Assembly: GCA_045046885.1 (NCBI GenBank)
Contig: JASFYX010000002.1
Coordinates: 84,737-148,736 of the forward strand
Direction: 5' to 3'
Source: CG1-02-35-72 sp045046885
GTDB taxonomy: Bacteria; Bacteroidota; Bacteroidia; Flavobacteriales; Flavobacteriaceae
DNA length: 64,000 nt
Shown here piece by piece: positions 39,903 to 48,122 of this stretch. Under the pieces are notes generated by a model. The model searched no databases. It was not told the DNA's origin and worked only from the letters and a program-made list of their open reading frames with translations. Each line of letters opens with the position of its first letter. Positions within the stretch are counted from its first letter, which is position 1. The position numbers and the translations under genes are program-made.

Positions 39903-42041
39903 TTAAAACTTAAGATTTAAACCTAATAAAAAATTGACACCTGCCTGTGGATAATAATAAGGCGACGTTCCCCACATATAGCCATTAGATACATATTTCT
40001 CATCAAATACATTATTGATTAAACCCGTAATGTTAATTTCTTTAAAAGTACTTTTCGGAAAAATATTATATACAAAATTAATATCTGTAGTAAAATAGCT
40101 CGATAATTTTGATGCACTAAATTCTGTATTACCCATAAACTGCTCTCCTACATATTTTGACAAAATTCCTAAAGAAAAACTTTTTGAAGGTTCATAAATA
40201 AAGGCATTAGAGAGAACGGTATTTGGTGAAAATGAGATTGACGTATTTCCTAAATTTTTTGTTGTTGTGCCGCTTCTTTCTATAAAATCAATGTTTTTAT
40301 TAGTACTTAAAGCCATACTGGGTTGCCAGTAAAAAGATTTACTCATCTTAATTTGCGCATCCATTTCTAAACCAAAACGGTAACTTTTACCACTGTTGGC
40401 GCGGATAAAATTACCTACATCATCTACTGCTCCCGTTAAAACCAATTGGTCTTTGTAATGCATATAATAAATATTGGTATTTAATTTTACATTCTTTTTA
40501 GCCAAGCGATAACCCAATTCAAAATCGTCTAAATTTTCTGGATTTGGCAATTTAGAAACCCCTCTGTAATCTGTTCTGTTGGGTTCTTTGTGCGCTTTTG
40601 CGAAAGAGAAATAAGTACTAGACACATCATTTAATTCGATATTTACACCCAATTTTGGATTAAAAAACGAGAGATTATCTTTAATATTTAAATCTGATAA
40701 ATCGCTATCAATTCCCTTAATTGTGTAGTTTAAATTACGGAATTGAACATCACCATAAAAATTGACTTTATCGTTTAATTGATATTCTAATTTGCTATAA
40801 ATGTTAAAATCTGTTTTATCGCCTACATTAAAGTAATAGTTTTTAAACAAGTCTTTTCTTTTTATAAATTCTCCTGAAATGACACGTCCAAAATGATCGC
40901 CTTTATAACTATTCCACGCCCCGCCAATTATGAGTTTTACCTTATTTAAATCATTGTATTTTAATGAAAAAGTAGTGCCATAAAAATCGTTATCTAACCA
41001 TTTACGGCGGACTAAATCGGTTGTAGAAATAGGTGTTCCAGAAACGTCAATTGGTGTTAAACCGTAATTGGCTACATCTTGACCTTGCTGATACTCTTCA
41101 AAATAACCTTTCCCTTTGGTGTAATGAAAAGCCATTGTTCCACTCCAAAAATCATTAAAACTATGATTAATATGTAACTGATAATGATCTTGTTTATAAT
41201 TATCTACTTGGTCTTTATAAAAGTCTGTGACATTCCAATTAGCATCATAAATAGCCCCCGCAAAATTAAAAGTGCGGTTGTTTTCTAAAGTAGCTGCATC
41301 AATGCCCCACCAAGCCTGATAAGTAATTTCGTGACCCCCAAAAGCCAAAGCTTTTATCAAAGTATTATTGTTAACATAGGTTCCCGAAAAATAAAACGAT
41401 TTTAAATCGGAACTAGCCCTATCTACATAGCCATCAGATTTAATAAGACCTACACGTCCTGCCAATTCAAAATGTTTGTTTAGCAATCCTGTACTGAATT
41501 TTACGGTGTGTTTGTGGGTGTTAAAAGACCCGAGCGAATTGCTAATTTCTGCTATTGGATTTGGGGAAATACCATCAGTTAACAGGTTTAAACTCGCCCC
41601 AAAAGCACCTGCGCCATTTGTTGAGGTTCCCACGCCACGTTGCAACTGTATACTCTGCGTAGAACTGGCAAAATCGGGTAGATCTACCCAATATGTTCCT
41701 TGCGATTCACTATCATTTAACGGAATACCATTAATAGTTACATTAACACGTGTAGCATCGCTTCCGCGAACACGAATTCCCGTATAACCCACACCAGCAC
41801 CTGCATCTGATGTAATAACTATATTGGGCAAATACTTTAGTAAAACAGGAATGTCCTGTCCTAAATTACGTTTTTTAAGCGCTTTTTTAGTAATATTTGA
41901 TTGTGTAAATGGCGCATTTTTACCAAGGCGCGTGGCTTCTACAATGACTTCATTGAGTTTAATAGTGTCTTTTTTAATGTCAGTTTTTTGAGCGAAGACA
42001 CTTAGTCCGCAAAAAATGAATAAAATGAAAAACTTTTTCAT
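39903..42041 (-). CDS. TonB-dependent outer-membrane receptor, TPP-riboswitch controlled
   Basis: A 712-residue TonB-dependent receptor. The signal peptide ends at VFAQK (about residue 18), an N-terminal TonB-box/plug region (about 28-150) includes IRVRGSDATRVNVTINGIPLNDSESQ, and a beta-barrel follows, ending in LLGLNLKF. A TPP riboswitch precedes it, so it probably takes up thiamine or a precursor across the outer membrane, as described for Bacteroidota. It is not downstream of a SusD partner. The neighbouring pnuC gene may encode the matching inner-membrane step. Confidence 0.9.
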   Translation of the reverse strand: MKKFFILFIFCGLSVFAQKTDIKKDTIKLNEVIVEATRLGKNAPFTQSNITKKALKKRNLGQDIPVLLKYLPNIVITSDAGAGVGYTGIRVRGSDATRVNVTINGIPLNDSESQGTYWVDLPDFASSTQSIQLQRGVGTSTNGAGAFGASLNLLTDGISPNPIAEISNSLGSFNTHKHTVKFSTGLLNKHFELAGRVGLIKSDGYVDRASSDLKSFYFSGTYVNNNTLIKALAFGGHEITYQAWWGIDAATLENNRTFNFAGAIYDANWNVTDFYKDQVDNYKQDHYQLHINHSFNDFWSGTMAFHYTKGKGYFEEYQQGQDVANYGLTPIDVSGTPISTTDLVRRKWLDNDFYGTTFSLKYNDLNKVKLIIGGAWNSYKGDHFGRVISGEFIKRKDLFKNYYFNVGDKTDFNIYSKLEYQLNDKVNFYGDVQFRNLNYTIKGIDSDLSDLNIKDNLSFFNPKLGVNIELNDVSSTYFSFAKAHKEPNRTDYRGVSKLPNPENLDDFELGYRLAKKNVKLNTNIYYMHYKDQLVLTGAVDDVGNFIRANSGKSYRFGLEMDAQIKMSKSFYWQPSMALSTNKNIDFIERSGTTTKNLGNTSISFSPNTVLSNAFIYEPSKSFSLGILSKYVGEQFMGNTEFSASKLSSYFTTDINFVYNIFPKSTFKEINITGLINNVFDEKYVSNGYMWGTSPYYYPQAGVNFLLGLNLKF

Positions 42042-42115
42042 CTGTTTAAAATGATTTTTAGTTAAGATTTAAATCTTAAATGATTAATAAAACAAATAAA
42101 AAAGGGTTTTTGGGA

Positions 42116-42210
42116 TTGGTCATTTCCTTAACAGCATTACCTGTTCAGGTTCAATGGGTATAATCTCAGCCTCCCGATTTCCATCGAAAAGGGCACCCCT
42201 TTTAGAGGCA
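42116..42210 (-). promoter_or_regulatory. TPP (THI element) riboswitch
   Basis: The minus strand carries GGGGTGCCC, then GGCTGAGATTATACCCATT and GAACCTGAACAGGTAATGC, then AAGGAAATG. These are the conserved pyrimidine-sensing and pyrophosphate-sensing segments of TPP riboswitches in the right order. The P1 stem is not clear. It lies about 75 bp upstream of the TonB receptor start. Confidence 0.93.
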
Positions 42211-42248
42211 CAAAGGTAATGATTAATTCTGATTTTACTGTTCAGATT

Positions 42249-42659
42249 TTATAAATCTAAGTCAGGTGATTTTCTACTTGATTTTTTAACAGAAAGTTTC
42301 TTTTTGCTGTCTAGGCGTTTTCTTACCGAGGCTTTTGTGGGTTTTGTTGGTTTGCGTTTTTTAGGAATTATCAACCCTTTCTCTATTAGTTGCAAAAAAC
42401 GTTTTTGGGCAATCTCTTTATTTTTATGCTGACTCCGACTTTCATCACAAAAAAGGATGAGTACATTCTCTTTTGTCAATCTTGAAGATACGTTTTTGAG
42501 GAGTAATTGTTTTTGTTCTTCGGTTAAAATAGCGGAATTTAAAACGTCGAAAGTGAGTTCAATTTTTGAAGATGTTTTATTGACATGCTGTCCGCCAGGA
42601 CCACTGCTTCTAATGGCTTTAAAGTTTAATTCGTTTAGTAAAAGATGTGTTTTTTCCAA
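42249..42659 (-). CDS. arfB: Peptidyl-tRNA hydrolase ArfB (ribosome rescue)
   Basis: A 136-residue stalled-ribosome rescue factor. The catalytic motif is RSSGPGGQHVNKTSSK (GGQ about residue 25), and the C-terminal tail KKKLSVKKSSRKS is basic, as needed to enter the empty mRNA channel. The start is TTG: an in-frame stop lies just upstream and no in-frame ATG is available before the domain. Confidence 0.93.
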   Translation of the reverse strand: MEKTHLLLNELNFKAIRSSGPGGQHVNKTSSKIELTFDVLNSAILTEEQKQLLLKNVSSRLTKENVLILFCDESRSQHKNKEIAQKRFLQLIEKGLIIPKKRKPTKPTKASVRKRLDSKKKLSVKKSSRKSPDLDL

Positions 42660-42699
42660 AAGTTACCTATTATATCTTTCCAAAAATATATAAAAATAT

Positions 42700-42876
42700 T
42701 TAATGCTTTTTCTTGAGTTTAAAAAACCTAGAAATTAAAGATAATGTAAACGATACAATAATAATGATGTATTGTAAGGTTTCACCTCCAGGTATTATAT
42801 CTGCAAAAACCAAAGCAAAAATTAGTAAAAGCAAACCGCTTGTTAAAGCTAGATAATTGATTTTATATCTTTTCAT
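42700..42876 (-). CDS. Small membrane protein
   Basis: A 58-residue protein with two hydrophobic helices (about 9-27 and 37-50) and basic ends (MKRYK; FFKLKKKH). Its start overlaps the stop of the preceding small gene (ATGA), so they are coupled. No family recognised. Confidence 0.65.
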   Translation of the reverse strand: MKRYKINYLALTSGLLLLIFALVFADIIPGGETLQYIIIIVSFTLSLISRFFKLKKKH

Positions 42877-43043
42877 TTTTTTTTAGATCTTTGCAACATT
42901 TTGTATCCAATAACGGGAAAGACTATTAGAATAATCGGTAAAAATGAACGATATGTTGGTCCTTCCAAGGCGTCTGTGCCTAACCAAAGGGCATATAAAA
43001 GTAAGGTGATACCTATTAAAATATAGCCAACTATTTTTTTCAT
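42873..43043 (-). CDS. Small membrane protein
   Basis: A 56-residue protein with two hydrophobic helices (about 4-20 and 34-49) and a basic tail QRSKKK. It lies 33 bp after the AAA ATPase gene in the same direction and is translationally coupled to the next small gene. The pair may be part of the pnuC transcript. Function unknown. Confidence 0.68.
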   Translation of the reverse strand: MKKIVGYILIGITLLLYALWLGTDALEGPTYRSFLPIILIVFPVIGYKMLQRSKKK

Positions 43044-43076
43044 AATCTTAAAACTACAAAAAATAAAACAAATACT

Positions 43077-43646
43077 TTATTCTTTTTCTAACAACAATTT
43101 ATCAATCGCTTTTGTAGCAGTTTCCAAACGCTCTTTTTTATCCCCTTTTAGCAAGATATAAGGACGCTTATATTTGTCTAAAGTATTTTTAAAAGCCTTA
43201 AACATTTCTTCTCTCAAATGAGGACGGTCTCTTAAATCGTCCATTTCAAAAGGGACGTCTATATAGGTTAAAAAATACAAATCATAGGTGTTCTCTGTAG
43301 CGTATTTTTCTAATAATGGCTCTACAAAACCACCATAATACTCTTCAGAATACACTTTGGTTTCTAAAATATCGGTATCGCAAATAAGTACTTTATTAGC
43401 TTTTTTGGCCAAGTCGTTTTCAAGACGCATTTGCCCTTCGGCAATGGGAATTAAATCGGCATGTTCGCAAGTTTTACGTTCATTATTCCATTTATCCTGC
43501 AAATAACTGCGTGCAAATTCACGTACCCAAACAGTGTTATAATGTCTTGATAATTGATAAGATAAAGTAGTTTTACCCGTACTTTCGGGACCAAATAAAA
43601 CGACTTTTATAATGTCTGAAGGTTCTTGTTTAAGTGTGCTTTCCAT
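43077..43646 (-). CDS. NadR-like AAA ATPase/kinase
   Basis: A 189-residue P-loop protein of the NadR C-terminal (ribosylnicotinamide kinase)-like AAA_28 family. It has Walker A FGPESTGKTTL, VREFARSYL and a nucleotide-binding LICDTDILETKVY. It overlaps the end of pnuC by 40 bp. In Bacteroidota a PnuC transporter and a NadR-like kinase commonly travel together to import and phosphorylate a vitamin precursor, either nicotinamide riboside or, where TPP-regulated, thiamine. The nearby TPP riboswitch makes the second option attractive. Confidence 0.85.
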   Translation of the reverse strand: MESTLKQEPSDIIKVVLFGPESTGKTTLSYQLSRHYNTVWVREFARSYLQDKWNNERKTCEHADLIPIAEGQMRLENDLAKKANKVLICDTDILETKVYSEEYYGGFVEPLLEKYATENTYDLYFLTYIDVPFEMDDLRDRPHLREEMFKAFKNTLDKYKRPYILLKGDKKERLETATKAIDKLLLEKE

Positions 43647-44314
43647 GCTTTATATCCAAAAATTGCTAATATTAAAAATATGCTGTATTGTATACCTGTA
43701 AATCCGTAACCCTTTACAAAGTAAAGCGGTATTGATACAATATTTGTGAGAATCCAAAAGGTCCAGTTTTCTATCTTTTTATTGGCCATAAGCCACATGG
43801 CTACGAAGGCAGCTGCTGTGGTAAAGGTATCTAAATAGGGTGTGGCTTTTCTAAATTCTATTAAATTACCCGAGCTTAAATGTTGATATGCATAATTGAC
43901 ACTTTCTGTAAAACTCAAATCGGGCATCACCTCGTAATGACGGTACACAACAATTACAAATATTGCCGTGAAGACAAAGATACCGACAGCCTTTATTTTA
44001 TCGTTAAAATTGGCCCTTGTAATATGTAATGTTTCGTGGGTTTTATCTGAAACACGTGTCCACATATACCATCCGTAAAGGCTCATTATGGTATAATAAA
44101 TATTGATGATTAAATCGCCATACAAAGCCCATTGCGACAATAAGTACACATATAAACCCGTACTGATTATTCCTGTAGGATACACCAAAATATTCTCTTT
44201 TTTGGCGTAAAAAACGCTGATAACACCAAAAAATGCTGCAATAAATTCTAAAATAATATTTAAAATTGTAGCTTCTCTATAAGGTGCTAAGAAAAAATCT
44301 ATTAAAGTATCCAT
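43607..44314 (-). CDS. pnuC: PnuC-family vitamin transporter
   Basis: A 235-residue membrane transporter of the PnuC family (facilitated uptake of nicotinamide riboside; PnuT members take thiamine). I use ATG at MDTLIDFFLAPYR; an in-frame upstream start would run into the preceding gene. Family features are GVISVFYAKKENILVYPTG and WTFWILTNIVSIPLYFVKGY. The following NadR-like kinase overlaps its end. The TPP riboswitch further downstream does not precede this gene, so thiamine as a substrate is only suggested by neighbourhood. Confidence 0.9.
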   Translation of the reverse strand: MDTLIDFFLAPYREATILNIILEFIAAFFGVISVFYAKKENILVYPTGIISTGLYVYLLSQWALYGDLIINIYYTIMSLYGWYMWTRVSDKTHETLHITRANFNDKIKAVGIFVFTAIFVIVVYRHYEVMPDLSFTESVNYAYQHLSSGNLIEFRKATPYLDTFTTAAAFVAMWLMANKKIENWTFWILTNIVSIPLYFVKGYGFTGIQYSIFLILAIFGYKAWKAHLNKNLQTL

Positions 44315-44318
44315 AGGT

Positions 44319-45032
44319 TTATTGCGCTTCCAAAAGTAAAGTATTTTCTTCAAAGGCTGTACCAATGATTACCAAATCTGCACCACTTTTATAGGCCATT
44401 TCAATATCCTTTAAACTTCGTATACCACCACCAACAATAATCGGAATTGTAAGTGACGACACTTTACTGATAATAGATTCAGAAACTGGGTTTTTAGCCC
44501 CACTACCCGCTTCTAAATAAATGAGCTTTTTACCCATTAATTGTCCAGCCAAAGCCGTGTGATATATTAAATTTATATCTTTTGGATTTAAAGGTTCTGT
44601 CTGGCTTTGTTTTTGAACAGAAGAAACAGTCCCACCGTCAATTAAAATATAGGCTGTAGGTAGAATTTCTAAGCTAGAATTTTTAAGTTGTGGCGCCGCC
44701 TTTATTTGTTGATTGACTAAATATTCTGGGTTTGTACCAGATAATAAACTCAGAAACAATAGTGCATCTGCATTTTCTGAAATTTGTGATACGTCACCCG
44801 GAAAGAGAATTATTTTTAGTGAAGTCCTTTTTTTGAGTTTATTTACCAAAACCTGTGTCTTGTTTTTAGAAACAACACTTCCACCAACTAAAATAAAATC
44901 GGCGCTAAGCGCTTTAATATTTTCAATAACTTCTGTGATTTTTGATACATCTACTTTTTCTGGATCCAGTAAAATAGCGAGTAATTTCTTACTACTTATT
45001 TTAGCTATTTGTAATTGCTCTAAAACCTTCAT
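44319..45032 (-). CDS. Geranylgeranylglyceryl phosphate synthase-like protein (PcrB/GGGPS)
   Basis: A 237-residue TIM-barrel prenyltransferase of the GGGP synthase family. Diagnostic stretches are LLDPEKVD, FILVGGS, LFPGDVSQIS, YLEAGSGAKNPV and PIIVGGGIRS. Bacteroidota members make geranylgeranylglyceryl phosphate, a precursor known from archaeal lipids; the role in bacteria is not settled. It starts 3 bp after the phosphopantetheinyl transferase gene and ends 4 bp before pnuC. Confidence 0.92.
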   Translation of the reverse strand: MKVLEQLQIAKISSKKLLAILLDPEKVDVSKITEVIENIKALSADFILVGGSVVSKNKTQVLVNKLKKRTSLKIILFPGDVSQISENADALLFLSLLSGTNPEYLVNQQIKAAPQLKNSSLEILPTAYILIDGGTVSSVQKQSQTEPLNPKDINLIYHTALAGQLMGKKLIYLEAGSGAKNPVSESIISKVSSLTIPIIVGGGIRSLKDIEMAYKSGADLVIIGTAFEENTLLLEAQ

Positions 45033-45035
45033 AAA

Positions 45036-45665
45036 TTAATCTTTAGGTAGGGCATAAACACAGGCAAAAGCATCTTCTATAAATAAAAAGTGAATGGTGT
45101 ATTTTTTTTTCCAATCATTAAAAATTACGCGTCCACTAGAAAAACCATCCTTAAACAAAAATGGATTCAAAGCAATATGATCTCTAAAGCTCAATCCGCC
45201 ATAAGGATAGGTTTTATACATCGCTTCTTTGGCGCCCCAAATAACAGTTAATTGTTTTACCAAATCTTCATCAGAAAGAGAATCAAAATCAGTATTGACA
45301 AATTTATGCTGAATCACTTTAATTTTATCACGTAACATTTCAATATCAATCCCAATATCATTGTTACTTATCGCAATAGCAGAAAAATGATATGAATGTG
45401 TAATTGAAATATGCTTAGCGTCCTTTAAAAGAGGTTTTCCATGAGAATTGTAATACAAATCAGCATCAGAATAACCTGCTTCTTTTAACAAATAGCGCAC
45501 ACTTAAAAATCCGCGTTGATGCAACTCAGATTGCATATTATTTATACGATTTAAACTTCTGTTATTTAAATAGATACCTTTTTTTAAAGAGTCAAAAGAT
45601 TCCTCTATTTTCCAAATGTAAATAGTAGTCTTTTTATTAGGTCTAATTAATTTGTATAAAGGCAT
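45036..45665 (-). CDS. 4'-phosphopantetheinyl transferase superfamily protein
   Basis: A 209-residue enzyme that attaches phosphopantetheine to carrier proteins. The family motifs are IGIDIEMLRDK and WGAKEAMYKTY (WxxKEA), with the Mg-binding Asp and Glu intact. It opens the minus-strand run toward GGGPS and pnuC and is divergent from ahcY. Whether its target is an acyl carrier protein or a secondary-metabolism carrier cannot be told. Confidence 0.9.
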   Translation of the reverse strand: MPLYKLIRPNKKTTIYIWKIEESFDSLKKGIYLNNRSLNRINNMQSELHQRGFLSVRYLLKEAGYSDADLYYNSHGKPLLKDAKHISITHSYHFSAIAISNNDIGIDIEMLRDKIKVIQHKFVNTDFDSLSDEDLVKQLTVIWGAKEAMYKTYPYGGLSFRDHIALNPFLFKDGFSSGRVIFNDWKKKYTIHFLFIEDAFACVYALPKD

Positions 45666-45687
45666 TTAGAAAGTAAAAGGTATTTTG

Positions 45688-45695
45688 TAGATTTG
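45688..45695 (+). promoter_or_regulatory. Predicted -7 element of ahcY
   Basis: TAGATTTG fits the TAnnTTTG consensus, 27 bp before the ahcY start codon. Confidence 0.6.
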
Positions 45696-45721
45696 CACAT
45701 TCAAAATACAAAGATACTAAT

Positions 45722-47038
45722 ATGAGTACAGAAACATCAACAAACATGAAATATAAAGTAAAAGACATTAGCTTAGCCGATTGGGGCCGCAAAGAAATTC
45801 ATTTAGCCGAAGCTGAAATGCCCGGTTTAATGAGCTTACGCGAAGAATATAAAGACGAACAACCTCTTAAAGGCGCACGTATTGCAGGATGTCTTCATAT
45901 GACAATACAAACAGCTGTTTTAATAGAGACACTTATCGCACTTGGCGCAGAAGTAACTTGGAGCTCTTGTAATATATTTTCTACACAAGACCAAGCCGCT
46001 GCTGCTATTGCTGCTGCTGGTATCCCAGTTTATGCCTGGAAAGGTATGAACGAAGAAGAATTTGATTGGTGTATAGAACAAACTTTATTCTTTGGTGATG
46101 ATAAAAAACCATTAAATTTAATTTTAGATGATGGTGGCGATTTAACCAATATGGTTTTAGACCGTTATCCTGAATTGGTTTCTGGCATAAATGGTTTATC
46201 TGAAGAAACAACTACAGGCGTACACCGCTTATACGATCGCGTAAAAGAAGGAACATTGCCTATGCCTGCCATAAATGTTAACGATTCTGTTACAAAATCT
46301 AAATTCGATAATAAATACGGTTGCCGCGAAAGCGCTGTTGATGCTATTCGTCGTGCAACAGATATTATGTTAGCTGGTAAACGCGTAGTGGTTTGTGGTT
46401 ATGGCGATGTGGGTAAAGGAACTGCTGCATCATTTAAAGGAACAGGTGCTATTGTAACCGTTACAGAAATTGACCCAATTTGTGCTTTACAAGCAGCAAT
46501 GGATGGCATTGAAGTTAAAAAACTTGATAATGTTATCGGTAAAGCAGATATAGTTATTACAACAACAGGTAATAAAGACATCGTTCAAGAAAGACATTTT
46601 AGAGCATTAAAAGACAAAGCCATTGTTTGTAATATTGGTCATTTTGACAATGAAATTGACATGACATGGCTCAACAATAATTACGGTAGTACAAAAAACA
46701 CCATAAAACCACAAGTAGATCAATATACTATTGACGGCAAAGAAATAATCGTTTTAGCCGAAGGTCGTTTAGTAAACTTGGGTTGTGCTACAGGACATCC
46801 TAGTTTTGTAATGAGTAACTCGTTTACAAATCAGACTTTAGCGCAAATTGAATTGTGGCTTCACAAAGACCGCTATGAAAACAATGTTTATATGTTACCA
46901 AAACATCTAGACGAAAAAGTAGCTAGATTGCACTTAGCTAAAATTGGTGTTGAATTAACTGAATTACGTCCAGATCAAGCCTCTTATATTGGTGTAACAG
47001 TCGAAGGACCATACAAACCAGAATATTACAGATATTAA
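45722..47038 (+). CDS. ahcY: Adenosylhomocysteinase
   Basis: A 438-residue NAD-dependent enzyme that hydrolyses S-adenosylhomocysteine, so clearing the product of methylation. Clear family stretches are MTIQTAVLIETL, GAEVTWSSCNIFSTQDQAAAA, the NAD-binding VVCGYGDVGKGTA and the C-terminus GPYKPEYYRY. The length is normal. A universal stress protein gene follows 40 bp later. Confidence 0.97.
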   Translation: MSTETSTNMKYKVKDISLADWGRKEIHLAEAEMPGLMSLREEYKDEQPLKGARIAGCLHMTIQTAVLIETLIALGAEVTWSSCNIFSTQDQAAAAIAAAGIPVYAWKGMNEEEFDWCIEQTLFFGDDKKPLNLILDDGGDLTNMVLDRYPELVSGINGLSEETTTGVHRLYDRVKEGTLPMPAINVNDSVTKSKFDNKYGCRESAVDAIRRATDIMLAGKRVVVCGYGDVGKGTAASFKGTGAIVTVTEIDPICALQAAMDGIEVKKLDNVIGKADIVITTTGNKDIVQERHFRALKDKAIVCNIGHFDNEIDMTWLNNNYGSTKNTIKPQVDQYTIDGKEIIVLAEGRLVNLGCATGHPSFVMSNSFTNQTLAQIELWLHKDRYENNVYMLPKHLDEKVARLHLAKIGVELTELRPDQASYIGVTVEGPYKPEYYRY

Positions 47039-47078
47039 TTTTTTTAATTAGATTGCACTGTAATCAAAAAAGTTATAG

Positions 47079-47873
47079 ATGAAAACAATTTTAGTCCCTT
47101 TAGGTAATTCAAACAAAGCGATATGTACTTTACAATACGCTGTTGATTACGCATTAGTTTGTGGCGCGAAAATCTATGTAATTCAGGTTTATGGCTTAGC
47201 AAATGCTACTTATGCTATGAAAAAAATGGACACTATTTTAGAAGCCGATACCAAAGAAGAACTTGCTCATATTTTATCTAAAGTAGATACTAAAAATATT
47301 GAAATTATATCAAAGCCAGTAAAAGGGTCAATAACAGATAGTATTTCTAGAATTGCCAAGCAATTAAATGTTGATTTGGTTATAGCTTCTGCCAAAAATA
47401 GTAGCGCCGATTCTTCTATTTATTTGGGTCCCATAACCGGAGGATTAGTTAAAAACACCGATTTACCTATGTTAATTGTCCCTAAGGATTATGTTTTCAA
47501 ACCTATTAAAAATATTTTGTTGGGTTTAAAATCGGGCGTTATTAAACACAACCATGTTTTAGATCCTTTACACAATTTGATTAACGTTTTTAAAGCTAAA
47601 GTTAATCTATTACACGTTATAACACCTCATAATACCGAAGATGACAACACTTTAGATAATCAATTTAAAGCGGTTGCCAACAACATAATTAAATCTGAAA
47701 ATGCCACTGTTTTTCAAGGTGTTTTAGAACATCTCTTAGGGGTTAATCCAGATATGTTGTGTGTTATTAGACGTAAACGCGGCTTTTTTAGTCGTTTATG
47801 GGAACAAAGCAGTGTTAAAAAAATTGATTTCGAAAGTCGAATTCCTCTTTTAGTATTGAAAGGAAATCAGTAA
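47079..47873 (+). CDS. Universal stress protein family
   Basis: A 264-residue protein. The first Usp domain (1-140) begins MKTILVPLGNSNKAICTLQYA and ends around TDLPMLIVPKDY. A second, diverged half (about 145-264) ends FESRIPLLVLKGN. Tandem Usp proteins are common in Bacteroidota. Its stop codon is part of the predicted -7 box of the tRNA-Ala gene. Confidence 0.88.
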   Translation: MKTILVPLGNSNKAICTLQYAVDYALVCGAKIYVIQVYGLANATYAMKKMDTILEADTKEELAHILSKVDTKNIEIISKPVKGSITDSISRIAKQLNVDLVIASAKNSSADSSIYLGPITGGLVKNTDLPMLIVPKDYVFKPIKNILLGLKSGVIKHNHVLDPLHNLINVFKAKVNLLHVITPHNTEDDNTLDNQFKAVANNIIKSENATVFQGVLEHLLGVNPDMLCVIRRKRGFFSRLWEQSSVKKIDFESRIPLLVLKGNQ

Positions 47874-47878
47874 ATTTG
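47871..47878 (+). promoter_or_regulatory. Predicted -7 element of tRNA-Ala overlapping a stop codon
   Basis: TAAATTTG matches the consensus. Its TAA is the stop codon of the upstream universal stress protein gene. Confidence 0.55.
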
Positions 47879-47890
47879 CAATAATAATTT

Positions 47891-47964
47891 GGGGATGTAG
47901 CTCAGTTGGCTAGAGCGCTTGACTGGCAGTCAAGAGGTCGTCGGTTCGAGCCCGATCTTCTCCA
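47891..47964 (+). tRNA. tRNA-Ala (anticodon GGC)
   Basis: A 74-nt cloverleaf: acceptor GGGGATG/CTTCTCC, D-stem GCTC/GAGC, anticodon loop CTGGCAG giving GGC, and T-arm GTCGG-TTCGAGC-CCGAT. G3-U70, the alanine identity pair, is present. The 3' CCA is not encoded. Confidence 0.96.
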
Positions 47965-47966
47965 CA

Positions 47967-47995
47967 AAAAACCACCTAAAAAGGTGGTTTTTTTG
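47967..47995 (+). terminator. Terminator after tRNA-Ala
   Basis: Arms ACCACCT and AGGTGGT with AAAA loop and seven T residues. Confidence 0.9.
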
Positions 47996-48012
47996 TTATC
48001 TCTAATTTAATA

Positions 48013-48113
48013 ATCTGTTGGTTGCCCGCCTGTACCGAACGGCACGTTCGGGTAATGAGCGCTTCTGACAATCAAGAGGTCGTCGATTCTTCCGAGGCAT
48101 CGGGGTGATCTTC
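48013..48113 (+). pseudogene. Decayed tRNA-Ala copy with palindromic insertions in its loops
   Basis: This stretch re-uses pieces of the tRNA just upstream in order: CTGTTGG (D-loop), GAGCGCTT, then TCAAGAGGTCGTCG (14 nt identical), ATTC and GATCTTC. Between the D-loop and GAGC lies a 35-bp insert with a CCGAACG-GCA-CGTTCGG palindrome. In the T-loop position lies a 17-bp insert with CCGA/TCGG arms. The anticodon stem is broken and the acceptor stem is lost, so it cannot be a working tRNA. Confidence 0.7.
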
Positions 48114-48122
48114 AATGTCGTT

